Shown here one piece after another: positions 1-6,636 of a stretch of 28,978 nucleotides of DNA. Each line of letters begins with the position of its first letter. The first letter of the stretch is position 1. The position numbers were made by a program, and so were the translations under genes. This stretch comes from CAZUMW01 sp964621615 (GTDB taxonomy: Bacteria > Desulfobacterota > WTBG01 > CAIYCZ01 > CAIRTM01), in the NCBI GenBank assembly GCA_964621615.1, contig CAZUMW010000051.1, positions 1 through 28,978 on the forward strand. The letters run 5' to 3'. The notes under the pieces are model-generated. The model did no database searches. It saw only the letters and a list, made by a program, of their open reading frames with translations, and was not told the origin of the DNA.

Positions 1-3
1 AAA

Positions 4-39
4 TTGCCGGTCAAATAAAATGGGATTTGCCGGTCAAAT
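4..39. repeat. Short direct repeat pair at the left edge
   Basis: The 13-mer TTGCCGGTCAAAT occurs at 4-16 and again at 27-39, one copy every 23 bases. The second copy sits in ATTTGCCGGTCAAAT, whose ends (ATTTG and CAAAT) are inverted repeats. It lies just downstream of the peptidase-like gene and may continue beyond the window edge. Function is unknown; it could be the edge of a small repeat cluster or an operator pair. Confidence 0.4.
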
Positions 40-76
40 TCGTGAGATTAGGCAGCATAAACAGATTAAAGCCGCT

Positions 77-1186
77 TCATTTATTCTGAGAATACGGCGA
101 ATCCAGATATCGCCGGGCCTTTTTGTGTGTGTTATCATAATCCGGGTAAGCAAAGATCCTATTATAATAGTTAATTGCTGCCGCCCTTTTATCGAGAAGA
201 TCCTGCGTCATACCGAGATACAGTAAACTTTCCCGATAAATTCTGGCGTCTTCTGTCCGAACCACCGGCAGTGAGGATACTCGAACCAAAGTGTCGGCTG
301 CTTTGCCTATATTTCCCATTTCAAAATGGGCCAGACCGGCGAGATAATATCCATAAGGATCTTCTTCATTATTGCTGATATATGCTTCTATGTCCTGTAA
401 TGTGAGCCTGTAGTTTTTATAATAAAAATTTATGCGGGCCGACCAGTATGGTTTTTGCCGCTCTATTTCCTCTTTATTGTCAAGATAGCAGCGATAAATA
501 TACTCTTCCCATTGTTTTCTAACATCCGGCAAGGGTATTTGAAAGTGCTGTTTAAATATGGAAACCGCTTCATGCGTTTTTTTGCTCAGCTCTTTTAAAA
601 AATCTATAAAATGTATCCATCCGCCCAGTCGAGAAACTATGAATTGAAAAAAACTTGCTGCTTGTGCATATGCATCGATCGGGGCAATCTTTTGGAATGT
701 ATCGTGATGCAATGCCGCTTCAAGCGAAAAGATTGCGTTTGAACTCATGCTTTCAGCTGCGTGAAAATCAACCGAGCTTATGTTATAACCTCCCAAAAGC
801 GTGGCAACAGCTTCGGACCAGAAACCGAACACGTATATGCCCAACTCCCCGGTTACCACCTTGTGTGCAAGTTCATGTGGTCCGCTATAGGCTTTACCGA
901 CCCTTTCTTCGTTATAGACAGTATGATAAAAACTGTCGCAGCTATTCCATCCGTACCGTCCCTTTTTATCTTTTCGCTCATGAATAAAACACACAAATCT
1001 TTTTTGCTGCTCACCGACCTCAAGGATTCCGGTTATATTTTTGTATGCCTCTTCATGAATTCGGACCAAACGGTCTATCATTTTTTGCGCATACGCTCCC
1101 GGTCGTATGCACAAAATGTGATGTGTTGTATACAGACATAGCCAGTTATCATCAGGATATCCGTATTGCTTCCTGTAAAAAAACAA
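77..1186 (-). CDS. Peptidase MA-like (gluzincin) metalloprotease-like protein with C-terminal TPR-type helices
   Basis: The 369-residue frame has a zinc-protease signature: HELAH at about 104-108, then GFWSEAVAT with a candidate third ligand E125. This spacing is typical of gluzincins of the peptidase-MA family. The C-terminal third (about 270-365) has TPR-like helices, for example YGYYLAGLAHFEMGNIGKAA. There is no good ATG start: the frame opens after a TAG at 1193-1195 and the first usable codon is TTG at 1186. No signal peptide is seen, although relatives are usually exported. Just upstream, a different frame has a TTG start at 1232 preceded by a strong GGAGGGG site. It encodes a basic-then-hydrophobic start and would join this frame through a one-base shift in the seven-A tract at 1177-1183. 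The gene may therefore be frameshifted or carry a sequencing error. It is the last minus-strand gene in the window, after a 172-nt gap. The substrate is unknown. Confidence 0.65.
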   Translation of the reverse strand: MFFYRKQYGYPDDNWLCLYTTHHILCIRPGAYAQKMIDRLVRIHEEAYKNITGILEVGEQQKRFVCFIHERKDKKGRYGWNSCDSFYHTVYNEERVGKAYSGPHELAHKVVTGELGIYVFGFWSEAVATLLGGYNISSVDFHAAESMSSNAIFSLEAALHHDTFQKIAPIDAYAQAASFFQFIVSRLGGWIHFIDFLKELSKKTHEAVSIFKQHFQIPLPDVRKQWEEYIYRCYLDNKEEIERQKPYWSARINFYYKNYRLTLQDIEAYISNNEEDPYGYYLAGLAHFEMGNIGKAADTLVRVSSLPVVRTEDARIYRESLLYLGMTQDLLDKRAAAINYYNRIFAYPDYDNTHKKARRYLDSPYSQNK

Positions 1187-1358
1187 TGCTGTCTATGGGA
1201 AAAAATCTTTTATGCCTTTTATGGACCTTCAATATCCCCTCCTACCCACCATCGAAGTGCAAGGTCGTTAAGATTTTACAGTGGGGGATGGTATTTATTC
1301 ACTGGAACTATTTTCTGTCATTTGTATCAGCCTGTCCATTTCACTGCCGGCATCACTT

Positions 1359-2123
1359 TCAATTTGAAGCTCCGTTGTTTATTTTCCTTCCTGTAATTAC
1401 ATCATCATATCCCCGATACCAGTTATCCGAAGAATATATTATTCGAATCCCTTCACGGCGAAATGCCTCTGAAAATTCAGCCAGACCATGCGACCAGTAG
1501 AAACCGTCCCGCTGCAAACGGCTGATCTGCCGGTTTACTCGTTTTGCTGTTCTTGTATTAAGTATCAAACGAAGTGTTTTGATGACGCCGCGGGATAATA
1601 AGCTGCACCGAACAAGATATATCGCCCATTCAAAAATGTGCAAAGGTCGCCCGACATCGGCCGCAAAAACATACCCGCCCGGCTGCATCACGCTGCACAT
1701 TCGACCTATGGTCTTAAGCGGATCAGGCAACGGGTACAGCGCATGGATACATACCACTGCATCAACAGGAGGCAAATCCTTATACAGGGCATCAATATCA
1801 CCGTTAAGCAATTGCCAGTTATTCACTTTTGCTGCCTTTGCCTTTCTTTGGGCGGTTGCATTCATGGCAGCACTGCTGTCCAGATGCAGGACGGTTACGT
1901 TGGGCAGCATCTGTGCAATCCGCACGGAGAAATTGCCCGTACCGGCGCCGATGTCCAGAACGGCTGCCCCTTTTGGAAGATTCCATCCGGCAACTGTTTT
2001 CATGCAAAACTCAAGCAAATCCCGGTATGCAGAGTTTGCTTCAGCGAGCAGATCGTATTCCCTGGCATATGCCTCCCAGTCAACGGATTCTTCCGGTTTT
2101 TTATAGGTGAATAATTTTTTCAT
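1359..2123 (-). CDS. Class I SAM-dependent methyltransferase
   Basis: The protein has the class I (Rossmann-fold) SAM-binding signature VLDIGAGTGNFSVRIA followed by an acidic strand end (VLHLDSS), then NGDID and the post-II motif DAVVCIHALYPLPD. A 'PGGYVFAADVG' strand follows, as in UbiE/BioC-like methyltransferases. I chose the ATG at 2123, giving 254 residues beginning MKKLFTYKK. The frame stays open to 2210, and an ATG at 2147 is an alternative; neither has a convincing ribosome site. The chosen start overlaps the end of the acyltransferase gene by 23 bases, which suggests translational coupling. The substrate cannot be read from the sequence. The pairing with an acyltransferase hints at small-molecule or lipid modification, but a link to the CRISPR genes is not demonstrated. 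Confidence 0.8.
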   Translation of the reverse strand: MKKLFTYKKPEESVDWEAYAREYDLLAEANSAYRDLLEFCMKTVAGWNLPKGAAVLDIGAGTGNFSVRIAQMLPNVTVLHLDSSAAMNATAQRKAKAAKVNNWQLLNGDIDALYKDLPPVDAVVCIHALYPLPDPLKTIGRMCSVMQPGGYVFAADVGRPLHIFEWAIYLVRCSLLSRGVIKTLRLILNTRTAKRVNRQISRLQRDGFYWSHGLAEFSEAFRREGIRIIYSSDNWYRGYDDVITGRKINNGASN

Positions 2124-2733
2124 GGGTATTTTCAAAAAAATATCCATACCAGGGATGCGCCGTAATCCTGTATTCATCCCGTACCGAACAAAGGTCACGA
2201 ACAAGCGCATAGTGTACCTGATCTCCTAACTTCTTATACACAAACGGATTTAACACCCCGCTCATCCGGTCGAACAAAAGACCCAGGTAGTCGCCCAGCG
2301 CACCCCTGCGAACACTGACCACAAGATGGGTGATGTCCATCTTGATTGCATGCAGGAAAACACATTTCCATAATCCCATTTTTATATCGCCTGAGCGGCT
2401 GCACCGGGGAACCGAAAGCCGGGTAATTTCCGCCGGGCGATAGTGATCACAAACCCACCGTGAGATATCAACATAATCTTCCAGCTCAAAAGAACAGACA
2501 TCCCGTCTCACGGACCGGACACACCCGGCAATCTGGCCGCTGTGTGCATACCTGCACAGATACTGTATGGCGTGAGGATCTCTGAAATCCCGGCATTGCG
2601 ACGGCTGCTCAAAATACTTACCATACCCCTTTGATCGGCACTCGCCCACATCGGCCATGTCCTTAGGCGACTGCGCTCGATAAAAAACGAGGCCGGACAG
2701 ATCGGGAACATACATCGCATTTTTCAGTGACAT
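2101..2733 (-). CDS. GNAT-fold N-acyl amino acid synthase / PEP-CTERM-exosortase-associated acyltransferase-like protein
   Basis: The pattern matches the FeeM/autoinducer-synthase-like branch of the GNAT fold. It has a 'CRDFRDPHAIQYLCRY' strand with a following glycine-containing turn (SGQIAGCVRSV), the diagnostic EITRLSV strand, and a later helix-strand 'MGLWKCVFLHAIKMDITHLVVSVRRG'. Relatives use acyl-ACP or acyl-CoA donors to make acylated amino acids or signals. I use the ATG at 2733 (210 residues), preceded at a modest distance by CGGAG. The frame stays open to 2931 but would then overlap the reverse transcriptase gene by 100 bases. The gene begins 98 nt after the reverse transcriptase stop and overlaps the methyltransferase start. 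Substrate and product are unknown. It could be a passenger rather than part of the CRISPR system. Confidence 0.6.
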   Translation of the reverse strand: MSLKNAMYVPDLSGLVFYRAQSPKDMADVGECRSKGYGKYFEQPSQCRDFRDPHAIQYLCRYAHSGQIAGCVRSVRRDVCSFELEDYVDISRWVCDHYRPAEITRLSVPRCSRSGDIKMGLWKCVFLHAIKMDITHLVVSVRRGALGDYLGLLFDRMSGVLNPFVYKKLGDQVHYALVRDLCSVRDEYRITAHPWYGYFFENTHEKIIHL

Positions 2734-2831
2734 AGCTATGGACTCCGGTATGCATTGCTTTTTGCTTCTATGATATAAGTCGCATCCGAAGACAAAAGGT
2801 GACAATGAAATGTGTATAATGGATATTTTTT

Positions 2832-3704
2832 TCAGGCTTTTTTGAAATGGGTCCCAAGCAGAGAAAAACCCTGCCGGTAGGTACTGATCTGTGTCTTTTG
2901 TTTGTTGAGGTGCAGCCCTTCTGTGCGGCATTCGTTTTGCACAATACGCAGAGACCGCTTCAGGGATCCAGATGTTTTTGCCGGCAATGCAATATCATCA
3001 CAGTAACGAACCATATGTGCACAGCGGGTAACGGCATGGTCGAAACGGTTTAAATACAGGTTTGCAAGCAGGGGAGAAAGAATGCCCCCTCGCGGTATGC
3101 CCCGGCCCCTTTCGGATCCGGACTGCACGATATTCATTATGAGATCCACTGTGCGTGGACAATCAATAGCCTGCGAGAGTTTGCGGAACAATACCGGGTG
3201 CAGCACCGAACCGAAAAAATCCTGAATATCCACCACAGCTATGTGCTCATGCGACAGACACAGCTGCAGTACACGCTTCTGTGCATCATGATAGGACTTA
3301 CCCGGCCGAAAGCCGTAGCTGCATCGTGAAAACAAAGAATCCCACTGTGTTGAAAAATAATTTTTAAGTGTCCGCTGCACAATCCTGTCACGAAACGTCA
3401 GAAGGCCGACCGCTTTTTTCGCACCCGGCGGGCGTACCCATCGGGGGGTTACCGGCCGGTAGGTGCCCATAATTACCTGCTGGCGAAGCATCGCCAGGTT
3501 TTTCCCCGCTTCGGTGGCGAACATTTTCCAGGATTCTTTGTCGGCGCCTGCAGGAGGCCGCCGCTTTTTTTCGACAAGATAGGCATTATACATATGCTTG
3601 CGAGTATAAATTCGGGAAATAAGCGGCCGCTGCCAATGCAGCCCTGCACCATGCACCAGCCTCAAAATGCTTTTCTTTGCATCCTGTATGTTCTCCGGAA
3701 GCAT
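2832..3704 (-). CDS. Free-standing CRISPR-associated reverse transcriptase (group II intron-like RT domain)
   Basis: This is a complete RT core of 290 residues. It shows the RT2 region 'RPVTPRWVRPPGAKKAVG', the RT3 catalytic Asp in VVDIQDFF (D159), the RT4 strand RGIPRGGILSPLLANLYLNR, the RT5 box YCDD (234-237, usually YADD), RT6 'LHLNKQKT', and RT7 'FSLLGTHF'. It ends right after motif 7, so there is no maturase/X or endonuclease domain. It starts 7 nt after the cas1 stop codon on the same strand. In many type III systems RT is fused to Cas1 and converts RNA pieces to DNA so that spacers can be taken from transcripts. Here the two are separate but clearly co-transcribed. The role in RNA-derived spacer acquisition is inferred from this neighbourhood. 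Confidence 0.9.
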   Translation of the reverse strand: MLPENIQDAKKSILRLVHGAGLHWQRPLISRIYTRKHMYNAYLVEKKRRPPAGADKESWKMFATEAGKNLAMLRQQVIMGTYRPVTPRWVRPPGAKKAVGLLTFRDRIVQRTLKNYFSTQWDSLFSRCSYGFRPGKSYHDAQKRVLQLCLSHEHIAVVDIQDFFGSVLHPVLFRKLSQAIDCPRTVDLIMNIVQSGSERGRGIPRGGILSPLLANLYLNRFDHAVTRCAHMVRYCDDIALPAKTSGSLKRSLRIVQNECRTEGLHLNKQKTQISTYRQGFSLLGTHFKKA

Positions 3705-3711
3705 AGCACTG

Positions 3712-4722
3712 TCACCATTTAAATAAATATGGCCGGTAAACTCCTCCCTTTCGCAGGCATTCAGCTACTGTTTGTGCCTGCCGGTCCAGGACCGCCTCCA
3801 TTGATCTTCTTTTGCCGTGTCTGACAACCAAACGCTGCAGATTTTTATGAAAACTTTCACGAAGCTTGCGGCAAACTGCTTCAGAAAGACGCCCGCCGCC
3901 GCTATCCCGCTTTTTCCCTGAGCCGAAGCAGGCAAACACAATACGGTCCGCAATCGGCGCACGAAACTCCTCTATCAGATCATATACCAGTGAATGTCTG
4001 CCCTTTTCCTGTCCATGCAGAAAAGCTATTTCCGGATGCAGTCCGGCACGCAGGATTGACTGGTGAATGCGTCTGGCAAGCAACGCATAACAGTAGTTAA
4101 GCATGGCATTAGCCTGGTCGTCTGCGTTCCGGTGCTTTCTGCCGGGGAAAATATCGCCGAGCAGATGCCCCACCATGTTCCAGTATTGAGTTGCTGCCCT
4201 TCCTTCGATGCCGAACAGCTTACCGCGGATTACAGCCGGGGCCTGCTCACAGGATACATGTTTAAGTTCGTCAAGCCTTTTATGCATACACCGAAGAAAA
4301 GAGCCGAGCTTTTCACCTGACTCTGCGGGGTTAAGCGCTTTCCGGTATTTGAAAAAGTATTGCACTATGTGCATCTGATTCCGGATTTTCCCCCGCACAA
4401 ATCCCGTAGCGATCCTGTGCATTGCCGGGCCGCTTTCTGACGCTTTAACCTGTCTGCTCAACAGTTCTATCCCTGCAGGTGATTGTTTCTCAGCTACCGC
4501 AACAATTTGATCGGCACCCGAAGCAAAAAAGATGGGTATATTATTATAAGCGCATTCGGAAACAACGTTCGATGAGAGCATAAATCCTTTTGCGGGTACT
4601 GTGATACTGTTTATTTCACCAAACGGTACCGAACGTATCTGTTTTTTATTACAGTTAACGACCACATTCCGGTGGTCTTTTCTTAGTGAATAACCGTAGG
4701 TATCAAGTACGAGGTCTTCCAT
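3712..4722 (-). CDS. cas1: CRISPR-associated endonuclease/integrase Cas1
   Basis: At 336 residues this is the normal length for Cas1, the integrase that inserts new spacers at the leader end of the array. The metal-binding positions are visible: E173 in 'FGIEGRAATQYW', H236 in 'LHPEIAFLHGQEKGRHSLVYDLIEEFRAP', and acidic D248/E251 in the same block. The N-terminal beta domain (VLDTYGYSLRKDHRNVVV...) is also typical. No Cas2 partner is visible anywhere in the window. The gene lies downstream of the array but is separated from it by a strong terminator, so it probably has its own promoter in the roughly 100 bases upstream of its ATG. In characterised type III-E systems the dedicated sigma factor has been linked to cas1 expression, which makes that promoter the obvious one to test. 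Confidence 0.95.
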   Translation of the reverse strand: MEDLVLDTYGYSLRKDHRNVVVNCNKKQIRSVPFGEINSITVPAKGFMLSSNVVSECAYNNIPIFFASGADQIVAVAEKQSPAGIELLSRQVKASESGPAMHRIATGFVRGKIRNQMHIVQYFFKYRKALNPAESGEKLGSFLRCMHKRLDELKHVSCEQAPAVIRGKLFGIEGRAATQYWNMVGHLLGDIFPGRKHRNADDQANAMLNYCYALLARRIHQSILRAGLHPEIAFLHGQEKGRHSLVYDLIEEFRAPIADRIVFACFGSGKKRDSGGGRLSEAVCRKLRESFHKNLQRLVVRHGKRRSMEAVLDRQAQTVAECLRKGGVYRPYLFKW

Positions 4723-4822
4723 AATGTCGGAACCTTTGAAAGGTGAAACGCCCTTTTGACTTTTTTTGTCTCTACTTTATTAGTCCGCCGTCTGAACAGA
4801 GAAGTGACAGGGATCTTCAAAT
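4723..4822 (-). promoter_or_regulatory. Probable cas1 promoter region
   Basis: This 100-nt space lies between the array terminator and the cas1 ATG, so cas1 transcription should start here. It contains a near-perfect palindrome CCTTTGAAAGG (4733-4743) and the word AAAGGTGAAA (4739-4748). That word recurs in the divergent spacer at 21752-21761 and, shortened by one base, at 21891. No clear housekeeping -35/-10 pair is visible, which would fit use of an alternative sigma factor, but this is inference. Confidence 0.4.
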
Positions 4823-4850
4823 AAAAAAACCCGCAGTTATTATGCGGGTT
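4823..4850 (-). terminator. Rho-independent terminator of the CRISPR array transcript
   Basis: On the minus strand an 8-bp stem AACCCGCA/TGCGGGTT (arms 4828-4835 and 4843-4850, 7-nt loop) is followed directly by a run of seven U residues (A tract at 4823-4829 on the plus strand). It lies just beyond the degenerate last repeat. It therefore ends the pre-crRNA and insulates cas1 from it, and it independently supports minus-strand transcription of the array. Confidence 0.85.
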
Positions 4851-4944
4851 GTAAATTCATTTCTTTGCTTCTCGTTTGAAAGATTTATTTATGCCCGATC
4901 TCGTGTTCTTTTCGTTTCAGAGGAAAGGCCCACCTCCGTAGAGC

Positions 4945-4980
4945 ATAACCATTCATTAACTTCCCTGCTTAATTCTTATC
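4945..4980 (-). repeat. Degenerate terminal CRISPR repeat
   Basis: The last 27 bases match the consensus repeat exactly, from CATTAACTTCC to CTTATC. The first 9 bases read ATAACCATT where the consensus has GTACCGTGA. On the transcribed (minus) strand this destroys the 3' end of the repeat, the part that becomes the crRNA handle. A decayed repeat at the leader-distal end is usual and places the leader on the right. Confidence 0.9.
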
Positions 4981-5266
4981 GGCAACCCCGGCCTGGAATT
5001 CGTCTTCCACGGCGAGTACCGTGACATTAACTTCCCTGCTTAATTCTTATCAAAAAGTTTGCTAGGGAACAAGCCGAGACCTTGAAATCGTACCGTGACA
5101 TTAACTTCCCTGCTTAATTCTTATCGAAAAGATGGTCGTCGAACAAAGGCAAAGAGACGCCGAGTACCGTGACATTAACTTCCCTGCTTAATTCTTATCG
5201 TACGATGGCCAGCGGCTGCAACTTATTGGCGTACCGTGACATTAACTTCCCTGCTTAATTCTTATC

Positions 5267-5366
5267 NNNNNNNNNNNNNNNNNNNNNNNNNNNNNNNNNN
5301 NNNNNNNNNNNNNNNNNNNNNNNNNNNNNNNNNNNNNNNNNNNNNNNNNNNNNNNNNNNNNNNNNN
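5267..5366. other. Assembly gap (100 N) inside the CRISPR array
   Basis: Exactly one hundred N lie between a complete repeat ending at 5266 and a complete repeat starting at 5367. The round number suggests a scaffolding gap of unknown real size, caused by the identical repeats. At least one spacer, and possibly many repeat units, are missing. Confidence 0.95.
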
Positions 5367-6198
5367 GTACCGTGACATTAACTTCCCTGCTTAATTCTTA
5401 TCGCACCCCCCGGCATCCGGTTGAACAGGTGCCACAGCGTACCGTGACATTAACTTCCCTGCTTAATTCTTATCTGAGGAGATCCTCTTCGAAAACAAAG
5501 AGGGGAAACTTGTACCGTGACATTAACTTCCCTGCTTAATTCTTATCCCAAAGGAGCATCGTTTCGGACCGATTAACTTCGTACCGTGACATTAACTTCC
5601 CTGCTTAATTCTTATCAGAGGAAATAACAGGCCAGCCAGCGGACCCGTATACGTACCGTGACATTAACTTCCCTGCTTAATTCTTATCGTTGGAGACTAT
5701 CGGTGTTTCTCTGGTTTTTATTATGTACCGTGACATTAACTTCCCTGCTTAATTCTTATCGCTGTATTTTTCTCCGTATAAAGTCGGCCAAAGCCGTACC
5801 GTGACATTAACTTCCCTGCTTAATTCTTATCAGAATTTGGGGTTCTAACTGCGGTAGACAGTACAGTACCGTGACATTAACTTCCCTGCTTAATTCTTAT
5901 CAGACAGTACAATGTTATTGTTTATCACAGCGAAGAGTACCGTGACATTAACTTCCCTGCTTAATTCTTATCGTATGGGAGCCGCAGAACAAAAAATGCT
6001 GGATACCGTACCGTGACATTAACTTCCCTGCTTAATTCTTATCTTTAAATGGCTCGGTAGCAAGAATAATAACCAGCAGTGTGTGGCTCAAGTACCGTGA
6101 CATTAACTTCCCTGCTTAATTCTTATCAGGAGATCCTCTTCGAGAATAAAGAGGGAAAACTTGTACCGTGACATTAACTTCCCTGCTTAATTCTTATC

Positions 6199-6636
6199 AG
6201 CAGGAAATTTCTTTTGATTTTTGCACATCCAATCTGCACCATTTTAAAAACAAAAGCAAAAACAAACTGCTCGGCATACATAAAAAAGTTCGAAAATAAT
6301 TTTGTCTGTTCTGCATGTTATTCAAGTACCTTATAATTTATCGGGACCAAAAAAAACGATTTTTGATATTGCATCACCTCCTTTTTTTTCGCAAATACTG
6401 CGTATTACAGCGGCCTTTTTGGTTTGCGAAATTTGGCATTGCAGTGTTCAGCGAACCGATTGTTTTTCCTGATATAGTTTCCAGGCCCAAACCGTCTTTT
6501 TCGCAAACCACCTTTTGGGGCTAAAAAAAACGGTTTTCCATTCGGCTTTCCAGGAAAAACGCCGGTATTATTATGCATCAGGGTTTCCGAATGTTACATG
6601 CCGCCATATCCACAATACAAAAAACACGATACTTTT
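6199..6636 (-). promoter_or_regulatory. CRISPR leader region between cas7-11 and the array
   Basis: These 438 bases without a convincing gene lie between the gRAMP stop codon and the first repeat on the transcribed strand, where the leader and pre-crRNA promoter are expected. The part next to the array is very A/T rich with long A or T tracts. The part nearer gRAMP has an 11-base inverted repeat (see 6421-6509) and a third half-site TTTCGCAAA at 6387-6395. I see no unambiguous -35/-10 pair. Short open frames on the plus strand here have no family resemblance and I did not call them. Confidence 0.6.
6421..6509. repeat. Inverted repeat in the leader
   Basis: GGTTTGCGAAA (6421-6431) and its exact reverse complement TTTCGCAAACC (6499-6509) flank a 67-base spacer, with another TTTCGCAAA at 6387-6395. 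The arms could pair in RNA at the 3' end of the cas7-11 transcript or be binding sites for a leader protein. Function is not known. Confidence 0.5.

Larger units (their letters stand above)
4945..6198 (-). CRISPR. Type III-E CRISPR array, transcribed on the minus strand
   Basis: There are sixteen full identical 36-bp repeats plus a degenerate one. On the plus strand the repeat starts GTACCGTGACATTAAC and ends TTAATTCTTATC. Full copies start at 5016, 5090, 5164, 5231, 5367, 5439, 5512, 5581, 5653, 5725, 5796, 5866, 5937, 6008, 6092 and 6163. Visible spacer lengths are 31-38 nt, with one of 48 nt (6044-6091). The scaffold gap at 5267-5366 makes the true repeat count unknown. On the minus strand the repeat ends TTAATGTCACGGTAC, closely resembling the 15-nt crRNA handle I recall for Desulfonema Cas7-11. 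This orients the crRNAs like the cas genes. The leader is on the right, so the spacer at 6128-6162 is the newest. Spacers at 5475 and 6128 are near-identical, and spacers at 5832 and 5902 overlap in sequence. Confidence 0.97.

Noticed and set aside
2101..2931. Longer acyltransferase reading from 2931
   Set aside because: The extra 66 residues overlap the end of the reverse transcriptase and have no conserved features; the ATG at 2733 fits the family start better.
5572..5580. Spacer end ATTAACTTC identical to nine bases inside the repeat, a possible partial repeat duplication
   Set aside because: The match is short, spacer length is normal (33 nt), and the spacer gives a sensible open frame (PKEHRFGPINF), so chance is adequate.
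4945..6198. All visible spacers having a stop-free plus-strand frame as proof of mRNA origin
   Set aside because: For spacers of about 35 nt at least one open frame of three is expected most of the time, so only the synonymous pair carries real weight.
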